Below are positions 1-13,706 of a stretch of DNA of 64,000 nt, piece by piece (position 1 is the first letter of the stretch; each line of letters begins with the position of its first letter). This DNA comes from Molossus alvarezi (lineage: Eukaryota > Chordata > Mammalia > Chiroptera > Molossidae): positions 149,138,579-149,202,578 of the forward strand of contig CM073885.1 in the NCBI GenBank assembly GCA_037176705.1. The letters are read 5' to 3'. A program made the position numbers and the translations under genes. The notes beneath the pieces are model-generated. The model searched no databases. It was not told the origin of the DNA and saw only the letters and a program-made list of their open reading frames with translations.

Positions 1-839
1 TTATCAGTCTTTCCATTGATTACGTCTTGGCCATACGTTGGTTCACTGTTCTGAGTAAGAATCATGTGAAACCAACTGCTACAGCAGAAACCAAGCTTTT
101 TCCAAGGATCGCCTTCAAAAATGGGCTTCAATCCGATCCAATCTCTGAAACCATGAACAACGCAGAACACAAAAAGGGATAACTTTTGATTCTACACATA
201 AGTGTGCTCTGTCCTAGTTGTTCTTTCCATGATATGACTGGATCTCCCTATAAAACGAGGAGAATGAATGTTAAAGTGTTCATGTTACTCAAGATCTGTG
301 CATTAACTGAACCCAAATGGAAATATTCCTTCATTCCAACAGTTGTTTGACTAGAACATGTGTGTTCACACTTTCCCTGCAAAGGTACTTAACTTCCCAG
401 GGAAAAACATGCCACTGAGTGAATGTGGCCCCTGGCTCTCACAGAGTTTTGCCAAGAATTCAGTATATCCAAGACTGCACCAGCAAGTCTTGTGTCTCTT
501 TGTCTGGAACAAAAGAAACTTACACTGAGAAGTTTAAGTGTGATTACACCGTTACAAATGGACATTTCTTAAACACTTAACCAAAACAACATATGCTTTG
601 AGGATCCTCACGCTCTAGGCTTCATGGAAGCGACTTTTGTGCCACTGAAGTGAAGAGTTCTAACACAATTCATTTGGAATAGGTTTGGTTTGTATACACT
701 CTCCTACAAACAAAGTAGAGTGAAAAGTATGTCTAAGGACCTATCAAAAGACAGGTTGCCACATTTCCTTACATGAATACTTTCCACAACTCTACTAAGA
801 ACACCTAATCTGAAAAACAGTACAACAGTGGTGGTTCCA

Positions 840-856
840 TTTCGTGTGAAGCGGGT
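840..856 (+). promoter_or_regulatory. CENP-B box (first of 32, one per monomer)
   Basis: The 17 bases TTTCGTGTGAAGCGGGT fit the CENP-B binding core NTTCGNNNNANNCGGGN at all nine fixed positions. They also match the human consensus YTTCGTTGGAARCGGGA at Y, at the second A and at R; they differ in two of the four bases after TTCG and in the last base. CENP-B binds this site in alpha satellite and mouse minor satellite and influences CENP-A and heterochromatin assembly. The same 17 bases start at 840, 2798, 4756, 6714, 8672, 10630, 12588, 14546, 16504, 18462, 20420, 22378, 24336, 26294, 28253, 30211, 32169, 34127, 36085, 38044, 40002, 41960, 43919, 45877, 47835, 49793, 51751, 53709, 55667, 57625, 59583 and 61541. 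I saw no change in any copy. Binding is inferred from the motif only. Confidence 0.8.
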
Positions 857-1700
857 ATAGCCCTAGAATCTTTTTCTCAATATTTGGATATTATTTGAAG
901 AAGGTTGTCTATTGGAACACAGTTCTTTGCACAGAGAGCCACTAAACAGTCAATTGGACACTGCAACCGTAGTAAGGTTTCCATTCTGCTCTTGAACTGA
1001 ATGTTATTACATTATTCTGCACAGAAAGAACACCAGTCATGAACACTTTTGACTATGCCAGTGTATTCCCATAGGTGCTTCGGAGAAATAGTCTTGAAAC
1101 AAGTGAATCCATGACCATTGTTCAAAGACTGACACTCCCTCTTTTAAATGGATCACTTTTTTGTTCTAATGGCTGTAATAAGGGGATTGAGTACTTGTCA
1201 GTTATCAAGAAATAGGCTGAATGTGTCACAGGGAATTAGAAAGATCGGTTCAGGAGGTTCCATTCTTGAACAAGGTACAATTCCAGCATTTCACAATGAT
1301 GGAAAGCGAGTACTTTGAATTCTCTGGAGAAAACAGGTATCTACTCCTTATGTTTTTTGAGGAAATCGGTACAAACAGTGAAATGTATGATGGATCCAAG
1401 AATGACACTGATTCATTCGGTAACAACTTTAAAGAATGTGTGTAGAACTGAATAGGCTATCGATTTCCATGACCTGAACATTGCCCTAACCAATGTGTTT
1501 GATTTCTGCAGCCCAGCCTTTGTTGGATATCAAGATGACTCATAGGCACTTCCAGGAAAACAACACATATGCAGGGCTAAAAGGTAGTATGTTGAAAGGC
1601 TGCCAAATCAACTAGTACAGGTTGACTTTCCTGGTCCCATAGGAAAGAAGGCAGACACCTGCATTTACTTACAACACTGTTTAACACTCCAATGTAAAGT

Positions 1701-1720
1701 ATGCCCTGCACACCGGGCAT
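1701..1720. other. Short inverted repeat (hairpin) in each monomer
   Basis: ATGCCC and GGGCAT pair as a 6-bp stem around an 8-base loop. It recurs every 1958 bp. No function is known to me, and a single 6-bp stem is within what chance gives in 2 kb. Confidence 0.3.
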
Positions 1721-1958
1721 AGTTAGTGTGTAAGTAATTGAAATGGATAGCCAGGTCCACTGCACAAGTGCATTTTCTCTAGAACACTCCTCTTGTCCTA
1801 ATTCACAGAGGTGTTCAATGTGAAAAACCCTTGGTTTTGTCAGTGTCTTCCAATTCATGGATTTACTCCTTGCATGGAGACAACCAATGTTTCAACTACA
1901 TCACTTTAGATGTGTTCAGTCTCACTGCTTCAAGAATGCACATGTGTGACACCAGTAG

Positions 1959-3916
1959 TTATCAGTCTTTCCATTGATTCCGTCTTGGCCATACGTTGGT
2001 TCACTGTTCTGAGTAAGAATCATGTGAAACCAACTGCTACAGCAGAAACCAAGCTTTTTCCAAGGATCGCCTTCAAAAATGGGCTTCAATCCGATCCAAT
2101 CTCTGAAACCATGAACAACGCAGAACACAAAAAGGGATAACTTTTGATTCTACACATAAGTGTGCTCTGTCCTAGTTGTTCTTTCCATGATATGACTGGA
2201 TCTCCCTATAAAACGAGGAGAATGAATGTTAAAGTGTTCATGTTACTCAAGATCTGTGCATTAACTGAACCCAAATGGAAATATTCCTTCATTCCAACAG
2301 TTGTTTGACTAGAACATGTGTGTTCACACTTTCCCTGCAAAGGTACTTAACTTCCCAGGGAAAAACATGCCACTGAGTGAATGTGGCCCCTGGCTCTCAC
2401 AGAGTTTTGCCAAGAATTCAGTATATCCAAGACTGCACCAGCAAGTCTTGTGTCTCTTTGTCTGGAACAAAAGAAACTTACACTGAGAAGTTTAAGTGTG
2501 ATTACACCGTTACAAATGGACATTTCTTAAACACTTAACCAAAACAACATATGCTTTGAGGATCCTCACGCTCTAGGCTTCATGGAAGCGACTTTTGTGC
2601 CACTGAAGTGAAGAGTTCTAACACAATTCATTTGGAATAGGTTTGGTTTGTATACACTCTCCTACAAACAAAGTAGAGTGAAAAGTATGTCTAAGGACCT
2701 ATCAAAAGACAGGTTGCCACATTTCCTTACATGAATACTTTCCACAACTCTACTAAGAACACCTAATCTGAAAAACAGTACAACAGTGGTGGTTCCATTT
2801 CGTGTGAAGCGGGTATAGCCCTAGAATCTTTTTCTCAATATTTGGATATTATTTGAAGAAGGTTGTCTATTGGAACACAGTTCTTTGCACAGAGAGCCAC
2901 TAAACAGTCAATAGGACACTGCAACCGTAGTAAGGTTTCCATTCTGCTCTTGAACTGAATGTTATTACATTATTCTGCACAGAAAGAACACCAGTCATGA
3001 ACACTTTTGACTATGCCAGTGTATTCCCATAGGTGCTTCGGAGAAATAGTCTTGAAACAAGTGAATCCATGACCATTGTTCAAAGACTGACACTCCCTCT
3101 TTTAAATGGATCACTTTTTTGTTCTAATGGCTGGAATAAGGGGATTGAGTACTTGTCAGTTATCAAGAAATAGGCTGAATGTGTCACAGGGAATTAGAAA
3201 GATCGGTTCAGGAGGTTCCATTCTTGAACAAGGTACAATTCCAGCATTTCACAATGATGGAAAGCGAGTACTTTGAATTCTCTGGAGAAAACAGGTATCT
3301 ACTCCTTATGTTTTTTGAGGAAATCGGTACAAACAGTGAAATGTATGATGGATCCAAGAATGACACTGATTCATTCGGTAACAACTTTAAAGAATGTGTG
3401 TAGAACTGAATAGGCTATCGATTTCCATGACCTGAACATTGCCCTAACCAATGTGTTTGATTTCTGCAGCCCAGCCTTTGTTGGATATCAAGATGACTCA
3501 TAGGCACTTCCAGGAAAACAACACATATGCAGGGCTAAAAGGTAGTATGTTGAAAGGCTGCCAAATCAACTAGTACAGGTTGACTTTCCTGGTCCCATAG
3601 GAAAGAAGGCAGACACCTGCATTTACTTACAACACTGTTTAACACTCCAATGTAAAGTATGCCCTGCACACCGGGCATAGTTAGTGTGTAAGTAATTGAA
3701 ATGGATAGCCAGGTCCACTGCACAAGTGCATTTTCTCTAGAACACTCCTCTTGTCCTAATTCACAGAGGTGTTCAATGTGAAAAACCCTTGGTTTTGTCA
3801 GTGTCTTCCAATTCATGGATTTACTCCTTGCATGGAGACAACCAATGTTTCAACTACATCACTTTAGATGTGTTCAGTCTCACTGCTTCAAGAAAGCACA
3901 TGTGTGACACCAGTAG
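1959..3916 (+). repeat. Satellite monomer 2 (left subfamily)
   Basis: It carries the same marks as monomer 1. Private changes: CAATAGGACAC near 2910 instead of CAATTGGACAC, and AAGAAAGCAC near 3890 instead of AAGAATGCAC. CENP-B box at 2798. Confidence 0.95.
2207..2213 (+). promoter_or_regulatory. TATA-like motif in every monomer
   Basis: TATAAAA within CCCTATAAAACGAGGAG, shown here for monomer 2 and present at the same place in the other copies (first at 249-255). No initiator or downstream gene can be tied to it, and a 7-bp AT-rich match in AT-rich DNA is weak evidence for a promoter. Confidence 0.15.
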
Positions 3917-5874
3917 TTATCAGTCTTTCCATTGATTCCGTCTTGGCCATACGTTGGTTCACTGTTCTGAGTAAGAATCATGTGAAACCAACTGCTACAG
4001 CAGAAACCAAGCTTTTTCCAAGGATCGCCTTCAAAAATGGGCTTCAATCCGATCCAATCTCTGAAACCATGAACAACGCAGAACACAAAAAGGGATAACT
4101 TTTGATTCTACACATAAGTGTGCTCTGTCCTAGTTGTTCTTTCCATGATATGACTGGATCTCCCTATAAAACGAGGAGAATGAATGTTAAAGTGTTCATG
4201 TTACTCAAGATCTGTGCATTAACTGAACCCAAATGGAAATATTCCTTCATTCCAACAGTTGTTTGACTAGAACATGTGTGTTCACACTTTCCCTGCAAAG
4301 GTACTTAACTTCCCAGGGAAAAACATGCCACTGAGTGAATGTGGCCCCTGGCTCTCACAGAGTTTTGCCAAGAATTCAGTATATCCAAGACTGCACCAGC
4401 AAGTCTTGTGTCTCTTTGTCTGGAACAAAAGAAACTTACACTGAGAAGTTTAAGTGTGATTACACCGTTACAAATGGACATTTCTTAAACACTTAACCAA
4501 AACAACATATGCTTTGAGGATCCTCACGCTCTAGGCTTCATGGAAGCGACTTTTGTGCCACTGAAGTGAAGAGTTCTAACACAATTCATTTGGAATAGGT
4601 TTGGTTTGTATACACTCTCCTACAAACAAAGTAGAGTGAAAAGTATGTCTAAGGACCTATCAAAAGACAGGTTGCCACATTTCCTTACATGAATACTTTC
4701 CACAACTCTACTAAGAACACCTAATCTGAAAAACAGTACAACAGTGGTGGTTCCATTTCGTGTGAAGCGGGTATAGCCCTAGAATCTTTTTCTCAATATT
4801 TGGATATTATTTGAAGAAGGTTGTCTATTGGAACACAGTTCTTTGCACAGAGAGCCACTAAACAGTCAATTGGACACTGCAACCGTAGTAAGGTTTCCAT
4901 TCTGCTCTTGAACTGAATGTTATTACATTATTCTGCACAGAAAGAACACCAGTCATGAACACTTTTGACTATGCCAGTGTATTCCCATAGGTGCTTCGGA
5001 GAAATAGTCTTGAAACAAGTGAATCCATGACCATTGTTCAAAGACTGACACTCCCTCTTTTAAATGGATCACTTTTTTGTTCTAATGGCTGTAATAAGGG
5101 GATTGAGTACTTGTCAGTTATCAAGAAATAGGCTGAATGTGTCACAGGGAATTAGAAAGATCGGTTCAGGAGGTTCCATTCTTGAACAAGGTACAATTCC
5201 AGCATTTCACAATGATGGAAAGCGAGTACTTTGAATTCTCTGGAGAAAACAGGTATCTACTCCTTATGTTTTTTGAGGAAATCGGTACAAACAGTGAAAT
5301 GTATGATGGATCCAAGAATGACACTGATTCATTCGGTAACAACTTTAAAGAATGTGTGTAGAACTGAATAGGCTATCGATTTCCATGACCTGAACATTGC
5401 CCTAACCAATGTGTTTGATTTCTGCAGCCCAGCCTTTGTTGGATATCAAGATGACTCATAGGCACTTCCAGGAAAACAACACCTATGCAGGGCTAAAAGG
5501 TAGTATGTTGAAAGGCTGCCAAATCAACTAGTACAGGTTGACTTTCCTGGTCCCATAGGAAAGAAGGCAGACACCTGCATTTACTTACAACACTGTTTAA
5601 CACTCCAATGTAAAGTATGCCCTGCACACCGGGCATAGTTAGTGTGTAAGTAATTGAAATGGATAGCCAGGTCCACTGCACAAGTGCATTTTCTCTAGAA
5701 CACTCCTCTTGTCCTAATTCACAGAGGTGTTCAATGTGAAAAACCCTTGGTTTTGTCAGTGTCTTCCAATTCATGGATTTACTCCTTGCATGGAGACAAC
5801 CAATGTTTCAACTACATCACTTTAGATGTGTTCAGTCTCACTGCTTCAAGAATGCACATGTGTGACACCAGTAG
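3917..5874 (+). repeat. Satellite monomer 3 (left subfamily)
   Basis: Left-subfamily marks throughout. It shares GGCTGTAATAAG (near 5087) with monomer 1, where nearly all other copies have GGCTGGAATAAG. It is the first copy with ACACCTATGC (near 5480) in place of ACACATATGC, which removes the NdeI site. CENP-B box at 4756. Confidence 0.95.
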
Positions 5875-7832
5875 TTATCAGTCTTTCCATTGATTCCGTC
5901 TTGGCCATACGTTGGTTCACTGTTCTGAGTAAGAATCATGTGAAACCAACTGCTACAGCAGAAACCAAGCTTTTTCCAAGGATCGCCTTCAAAAATGGGC
6001 TTCAATCCGATCCAATCTCTGAAACCATGAACAACGCAGAACACAAAAAGGGATAACTTTTGATTCTACACATAAGTGTGCTCTGTCCTAGTTGTTCTTT
6101 CCATGATATGACTGGATCTCCCTATAAAACGAGGAGAATGAATGTTAAAGTGTTCATGTTACTCAAGATCTGTGCATTAACTGAACCCAAATGGAAATAT
6201 TCCTTCATTCCAACAGTTGTTTGACTAGAACATGTGTGTTCACACTTTCCCTGCAAAGGTACTTAACTTCCCAGGGAAAAACATGCCACTGAGTGAATGT
6301 GGCCCCTGGCTCTCACAGAGTTTTGCCAAGAATTCAGTATATCCAAGACTGCACCAGCAAGTCTTGTGTCTCTTTGTCTGGAACAAAAGAAACTTACCCT
6401 GAGAAGTTTAAGTGTGATTACACCTTTACGAATGGACATTTCTTAAACACTTAACCAAAACAACATATGCTTTGAGGATCCTCACGCTCTAGGCTTCATG
6501 GAAGCGACTTTTGTGCCACTGAAGTGAAGAGTTCTAACACAATTCATTTGGAATAGGTTTGGTTTGTATACACTCTCCTACAAACAAAGTAGAGTGAAAA
6601 GTATGTCTAAGGACCTATCAAAAGACAGGTTGCCACATTCCCTTACATGAATACTTTCCACAACTGTACTAAGAACACCTAATCTGAAAAACAGTACAAC
6701 AGTGGTGGTTCCATTTCGTGTGAAGCGGGTATAGCCCTAGAATCTTTTTCTCAATATTTGGATATTATTTGAAGAAGGTTGTCTATTGGAACACAGTTCT
6801 TTGAACAGAGAGCCACTAAACAGTCAATTGGACACTGCAACCGTAGTAAGGTTTCCATTCTGCTCTTGAACTGACTGTTATTATATTATTCTGCACAGAA
6901 AGAACACCAGTCATGAACACTTTTGACTATGCCAGTGTATTCCCATAGGTGCTTCGGAGAAATAGTCTTGAAACAAGTGAATCCATGACCATTGTTCGAA
7001 GACTGACACTCCCTCTTTTAAATGGATCACTTTTTTGTTCTAATGGCTGGAATAAGGGGATTGAGTACTTGTCAGTTATCAAGAAATAGGCTGAATGTGT
7101 CACAGGGAATTAGAAAGATCGGTTCAGGAGGTTCCATTCTTGAACAAGGTACAATTCCAGCATTTCACAATGATGGAAAGCGAGTACTTTGAATTCTCTG
7201 GAGAAAACAGGTATCTACTCCTTATGTTTTTTGAGGAAATCGGTACAAACAGTGAAATGTATGATGGATCCAAGAATGACACTGATTCATTCGGTAACAA
7301 CTTTAAAGAATGTGTGTAGAACTGAATAGGCTATCGATTTCCATGACCTGAACATTGCCCTAACCAATGTGTTTGATTTCTGCAGCCCAGCCTTTGTTGG
7401 ATATCAAGATGACTCATAGGCACTTCCAGGAAAACAACACCTATGCAGGGCTAAAAGGTAGTATGTTGAAAGGCTGCCAAATCAACTAGTACAGGTTGAC
7501 TTTCCTGGTCCCATAGGAAAGAAGGCAGACACCTGCATTTACTTACAACACTGTTTAACACTCCAATGTAAAGTATGCCCTGCACACCGGGCATAGTTAG
7601 TGTGTAAGTAATTGAAATGGATAGCCAGGTCCACTGCACAAGTGCATTTTCTCTAGAACACTCCTCTTGTCCTAATTCACAGAGGTGTTCAATGTGAAAA
7701 ACCCTTGGTTTTGTCAGTGTCTTCCAATTCATGGATTTACTCCTTGCATGGAGACAACCAATGTTTCAACTACATCACTTTAGATGTGTTCAGTCTCACT
7801 GCTTCAAGAATGCACATGTGTGACACCAGTAG
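5875..7832 (+). repeat. Satellite monomer 4 (junction of first and second subfamilies)
   Basis: The first part has left-subfamily bases (CCGATCCAATCTC near 6007). From about 6397 it switches to the second set: TTACCCTGAG, CCTTTACGAATGG, CATTCCCTTAC, ACTGTACT, TTTGAACAG, CTGACTG with TATATT, and GTTCGAAG. This looks like a recombination junction between subfamilies. CENP-B box at 6714. Confidence 0.93.
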
Positions 7833-9790
7833 TTATCAGTCTTTCCATTGATTCCGTCTTGGCCATACGTTGGTTCACTGTTCTGAGTAAGAATCATGTG
7901 AAACCAACTGCTACAGCAGAAACCAAGCTTTTTCCAAGGATCGCCTTCAAAAATGGGCTTCAATACGATCCAATCTGTGAAACCATGAACAACGCAGAAC
8001 ACAAAAAGGGATAACTTTTGATTCTACACATAAGTGTGCTCTGTCCTAGTTGTTCTTTCCATGATGTGACTGGATCTCCCTATAAAACGAGGAGAATGAA
8101 TGTTAAAGTGTTCATGTTACTCAAGATCTGTGCATTAACTGAACCCAAATGGAAATATTCCTTCATTCCAACAGTTGTTTGACTAGAACATGTGTGTTCA
8201 CACTTTCCCTGCAAAGGTACTTAACTTCCCAGGGAAAAACATGCCAGTGAGTGAATGTGGCCCCTGGCTCTCACAGAGTTTTGCCAAGAATTCAGTATAT
8301 CCAAGACTGCACCAGCAAGTCTTGTGTCTCTTTGTCTGGAACAAAAGAAACTTACCCTGAGAAGTTTAAGTGTGATTACACCTTTACGAATGGACATTTC
8401 TTAAACACTTAACCAAAACAACATATGCTTTGAGGATCCTCACGCTCTAGGCTTCATGGAAGTGACTTTTGTGCCACTGAAGTGAAGAGTTCTAACACAA
8501 TTCATTTGGAATAGGTTTGGTTTGTATACACTCTCCTACAAACAAAGTAGAGTGAAAAGTATGTCTAAGGACCTATCAAAAGACAGGTTGCCACATTCCC
8601 TTACATGAATACTTTCCACAACTGTACTAAGAACACCTAATCTGAAAAACAGTACAACAGTGGTGGTTCCATTTCGTGTGAAGCGGGTATAGCCCTAGAA
8701 TCTTTTTCTCAATATTTGGATATTATTTGAAGAAGGTTGTCTATTGGAACACAGTTCTTTGAACAGAGAGCCACTAAACAGTCAATTGGACACTGCAACC
8801 GTAGTAAGGTTTCCATTCTGCTCTTGAACTGACTGTTATTATATTATTCTGCACAGAAAGAACACCAGTCATGAACACTTTTGACTATGCCAGTGTATTC
8901 CCATAGGTGCTTCGGAGAAATAGTCTTGAAACAAGTGAATCCATGACCATTGTTCGAAGACTGACACTCCCTCTTTTAAATGGATCACTTTTTTGTTCTA
9001 ATGGCTGGAATAAGGGGATTGAGTACTTGTCAGTTATCAAGAAATAGGCTGAATGTGTCACAGGGAATTAGAAAGATCGGTTCAGGAGGTTCCATTCTTG
9101 AACAAGGTACAATTCCAGCATTTCACAATGATGGAAAGCGAGTACTTTGAATTCTCTGGAGAAAACAGGTATCTACTCCTTATGTTTTTTGAGGAAATCG
9201 GTACAAACAGTGAAATGTATGATGGATCCAAGAATGACACTGATTCATTCGGTAACAACTTTAAAGAATGTGTGTAGAACTGAATAGGCTATCGATTTCC
9301 ATGACCTGAACATTGCCCTAACCAATGTGTTTGATTTCTGCAGCCCAGCCTTTGTTGGATATCAAGATGACTCATAGGCACTTCCAGGAAAACAACACCT
9401 ATGCAGGGCTAAAAGGTAGTATGTTGAAAGGCTGCCAAATCAACTAGTACAGGTTGACTTTCCTGGTCCCATAGGAAAGAAGGCAGACACCTGCATTTAC
9501 TTACAACACTGTTTAACACTCCAATGTAAAGTATGCCCTGCACACCGGGCATAGTTAGTGTGTAAGTAATTGAAATGGATAGCCAGGTCCACTGCACAAG
9601 TGCATTTTCTCTAGAACACTCCTCTTGTCCTAATTCACAGAGGTGTTCAATGTGAAAAACCCTTGGTTTTGTCAGTGTCTTCCAATTCATGGATTTACTC
9701 CTTGCATGGAGACAACCAATGTTTCAACTACATCACTTTAGATGTGTTCAGTCTCACTGCTTCAAGAATGCACATGTGTGACACCAGTAG
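7833..9790 (+). repeat. Satellite monomer 5 (second subfamily)
   Basis: Second-subfamily marks, including ATACGATCCAATCTG near 7963. Private changes: GATGTGAC near 8063 and GCCAGTGAG near 8244. The CpG in GAAGCGAC is TpG at 8463, a change also seen in monomer 33. CENP-B box at 8672. Confidence 0.95.
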
Positions 9791-11748
9791 TTATCAGTCT
9801 TTCCATTGATTCCGTCTTGGCCATACGTTGGTTCACTGTTCTGAGTAAGAATCATGTGAAACCAACTGCTACAGCAGAAACCAAGCTTTTTCCAAGGATC
9901 GCCTTCAAAAATGGGCTTCAATACGATCCAATCTGTGAAACCATGAACAACGCAGAACACAAAAAGGGATAACTTTTGATTCTACACATAAGTGTGCTCT
10001 GTCCTAGTTGTTCTTTCCATGATATGACTGGATCTCCCTATAAAACGAGGAGAATGAATGTTAAAGTGTTCATGTTACTCAAGATCTGTGCATTAACTGA
10101 ACCCAAATGGAAATATTCCTTCATTCCAACAGTTGTTTGACTAGAACATGTGTGTTCACACTTTCCCTGCAAAGGTACTTAACTTCCCAGGGAAAAACAT
10201 GCCACTGAGTGAATGTGGCCCCTGGCTCTCACAGAGTTTTGCCAAGAATTCAGTATATCCAAGACTGCACCAGCAAGTCTTGTGTCTCTTTGTCTGGAAC
10301 AAAAGAAACTTACCCTGAGAAGTTTAAGTGTGATTACACCTTTACGAATGGACATTTCTTAAACACTTAACCAAAACAACATATGCTTTGAGGATCCTCA
10401 CGCTCTAGGCTTCATGGAAGCGACTTTTGTGCCACTGAAGTGAAGAGTTCTAACACAATTCATTTGGAATAGGTTTGGTTTGTATACACTCTCCTACAAA
10501 CAAAGTAGAGTGAAAAGTATGTCTAAGGACCTATCAAAAGACAGGTTGCCACATTCCCTTACATGAATACTTTCCACAACTGTACTAAGAACACCTAATC
10601 TGAAAAACAGTACAACAGTGGTGGTTCCATTTCGTGTGAAGCGGGTATAGCCCTAGAATCTTTTTCTCAATATTTGGATATTATTTGAAGAAGGTTGTCT
10701 ATTGGAACACAGTTCTTTGAACAGAGAGCCACTAAACAGTCAATTGGACACTGCAACCGTAGTAAGGTTTCCATTCTGCTCTTGAACTGACTGTTATTAT
10801 ATTATTCTGCACAGAAAGAACACCAGTCATGAACACTTTTGACTATGCCAGTGTATTCCCATAGGTGCTTCGGAGAAATAGTCTTGAAACAAGTGAATCC
10901 ATGACCATTGTTCGAAGACTGACACTCCCTCTTTTAAATGGATCACTTTTTTGTTCTAATGGCTGGAATAAGGGGATTGAGTACTTGTCAGTTATCAAGA
11001 AATAGGCTGAATGTGTCACAGGGAATTAGAAAGATCGGTTCAGGAGGTTCCATTCTTGAACAAGGTACAATTCCAGCATTTCACAATGATGGAAAGCGAG
11101 TACTTTGAATTCTCTGGAGAAAACAGGTATCTACTCCTTATGTTTTTTGAGGAAATCGGTACAAACAGTGAAATGTATGATGGATCCAAGAATGACACTG
11201 ATTCATTCGGTAACAACTTTAAAGAATGTGTGTAGAACTGAATAGGCTATCGATTTCCATGACCTGAACATTGCCCTAACCAATGTGTTTGATTTCTGCA
11301 GCCCAGCCTTTGTTGGATATCAAGATGACTCATAGGCACTTCCAGGAAAACAACACCTATGCAGGGCTAAAAGGTAGTATGTTGAAAGGCTGCCAAATCA
11401 ACTAGTACAGGTTGACTTTCCTGGTCCCATAGGAAAGAAGGCAGACACCTGCATTTACTTACAACACTGTTTAACACTCCAATGTAAAGTATGCCCTGCA
11501 CACCGGGCATAGTTAGTGTGTAAGTAATTGAAATGGATAGCCAGGTCCACTGCACAAGTGCATTTTCTCTAGAACACTCCTCTTGTCCTAATTCACAGAG
11601 GTGTTCAATGTGAAAAACCCTTGGTTTTGTCAGTGTCTTCCAATTCATGGATTTACTCCTTGCATGGAGACAACCAATGTTTCAACTACATCACTTTAGA
11701 TGTGTTCAGTCTCACTGCTTCAAGAATGCACATGTGTGACACCAGTAG
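9791..11748 (+). repeat. Satellite monomer 6 (second subfamily)
   Basis: A clean second-subfamily copy with TTACCCTG, TTTACGAATGG, CATTCCCTT and GTTCGAAG. I saw no private change. CENP-B box at 10630. Confidence 0.95.
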
Positions 11749-13706
11749 TTATCAGTCTTTCCATTGATTCCGTCTTGGCCATACGTTGGTTCACTGTTCT
11801 GAGTAAGAATCATGTGAAACCAACTGCTACAGCAGAAACCAAGCTTTTTCCAAGGATCGCCTTCAAAAATGGGCTTCAATACGATCCAATCTGTGAAACC
11901 ATGAACAACGCAGAACACAAAAAGGGATAACTTTTGATTCTACACATAAGTGTGCTCTGTCCTAGTTGTTCTTTCCATGATATGACTGGATCTCCCTATA
12001 AAACGAGGAGAATGAATGTTAAAGTGTTCATGTTACTCAAGATCTGTGCATTAACTGAACCCAAATGGAAATATTCCTTCATTCCAACAGTTGTTTGACT
12101 AGAACATGTGTGTTCACACTTTCCCTGCAAAGGTACTTAACTTCCCAGGGAAAAACATGCCACTGAGTGAATGTGGCCCCTGGCTCTCACAGAGTTTTGC
12201 CAAGAATTCAGTATATCCAAGACTGCACCAGCAAGTCTTGTGTCTCTTTGTCTGGAACAAAAGAAACTTACCCTGAGAAGTTTAAGTGTGATTACACCTT
12301 TACAAATGGACATTTCTTAAACACTTAACCAAAACAACATATGCTTTGAGGATCCTCACGCTCTAGGCTTCATGGAAGCGACTTTTGTGCCACTGAAGTG
12401 AAGAGTTCTAACACAATTCATTTGGAATAGGTTTGGTTTGTATACACTCTCCTACAAACAAAGTAGAGTGAAAAGTATGTCTAAGGACCTATCAAAAGAC
12501 AGGTTGCCACATTTCCTTACATGAATACTTTCCACAACTCTACTAAGAACACCTAATCTGAAAAACAGTACAACAGTGGTGGTTCCATTTCGTGTGAAGC
12601 GGGTATAGCCCTAGAATCTTTTTCTCAATATTTGGATATTATTTGAAGAAGGTTGTCTATTGGAACACAGTTCTTTGAACAGAGAGCCACTAAACAGTCA
12701 ATTGGACACTGCAACCGTAGTAAGGTTTCCATTCTGCTCTTGAACTGACTGTTATTATATTATTCTGCACAGAAAGAACACCAGTCATGAACACTTTTGA
12801 CTATGCCAGTGTATTCCCATAGGTGCTTCGGAGAAATAGTCTTGAAACAAGTGAATCCATGACCATTGTTCGAAGACTGACACTCCCTCTTTTAAATGGA
12901 TCACTTTTTTGTTCTAATGGCTGGAATAAGGGGATTGAGTACTTGTCAGTTATCAAGAAATAGGCTGAATGTGTCACAGGGAATTAGAAAGATCGGTCCA
13001 GGAGGTTCCATTCTTGAACAAGGTACAATTCCAGCATTTCACAATGATGGAAAGCGAGTACTTTGAATTCTCTGGAGAAAACAGGTATCTACTCCTTATG
13101 TTTTTTGAGGAAATCGGTACAAACAGTGAAATGTATGATGGATCCAAGAATGACACTGATTCATTCGGTAACAACTTTAAAGAATGTGTGTAGAACTGAA
13201 TAGGCTATCGATTTCCATGACCTGAACATTGCCCTAACCAATGTGTTTGATTTCTGCAGCCCAGCCTTTGTTGGATATCAAGATGACTCATAGGCACTTC
13301 CAGGAAAACAACACCTATGCAGGGCTAAAAGGTAGTATGTTGAAAGGCTGCCAAATCAACTAGTACAGGTTGACTTTCCTGGTCCCATAGGAAAGAAGGC
13401 AGACACCTGCATTTACTTACAACACTGTTTAACACTCCAATGTAAAGTATGCCCTGCACACCGGGCATAGTTAGTGTGTAAGTAATTGAAATGGATAGCC
13501 AGGTCCACTGCACAAGTGCATTTTCTCTAGAACACTCCTCTTGTCCTAATTCACAGAGGTGTTCAATGTGAAAAACCCTTGGTTTTGTCAGTGTCTTCCA
13601 ATTCATGGATTTACTCCTTGCATGGAGACAACCAATGTTTCAACTACATCACTTTAGATGTGTTCAGTCTCACTGCTTCAAGAATGCACATGTGTGACAC
13701 CAGTAG
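11749..13706 (+). repeat. Satellite monomer 7 (second subfamily, mosaic middle)
   Basis: It has second-subfamily TTACCCTG and GTTCGAAG. The stretch from about 12300 to 12545 instead reads TTTACAAATGG, CATTTCCTT and ACTCTACT, as in the left subfamily. A short conversion tract would explain this. Private C in GATCGGTCCAGG at about 12998. CENP-B box at 12588. Confidence 0.93.

Larger units (their letters stand above)
1..1958 (+). repeat. Satellite monomer 1 (left subfamily)
   Basis: The window begins inside the array, so this phase is arbitrary. Subfamily marks: CACCGTTAC near 548, CTCTACTAAG near 791, TTGCACAG near 931, CTGAATG with TACATT near 997, and TTCAATCCG near 127. Base 22 is A where the other copies have C (private). 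Confidence 0.95.

Noticed and set aside
1060..1100. A second CENP-B-like site at CTTCGGAGAAATAGTC
   Set aside because: It has TTCG and the central A, but AGTC stands where CGGG is required.
1..1958. The monomer length equals 11 x 178, suggesting an ancestral alpha-like or nucleosome-sized subrepeat
   Set aside because: No internal similarity at about 178 bp is visible and only one CENP-B box occurs per 1958 bp. The arithmetic is probably coincidence.
1221..2140. Recurring short open frames (74 aa at 1221-1445 +, 93 aa at 1577-1858 -, 76 aa at 1910-2140 +, 68 aa at 1922-2128 -) in every monomer as possible small genes
   Set aside because: They overlap on opposite strands, resemble no family I know, and persist only because the DNA is homogenised. 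The 1-bp T insertion in monomers 15, 20 and 23 breaks the 76- and 68-aa frames with no compensation. I saw no splice or polyadenylation context.
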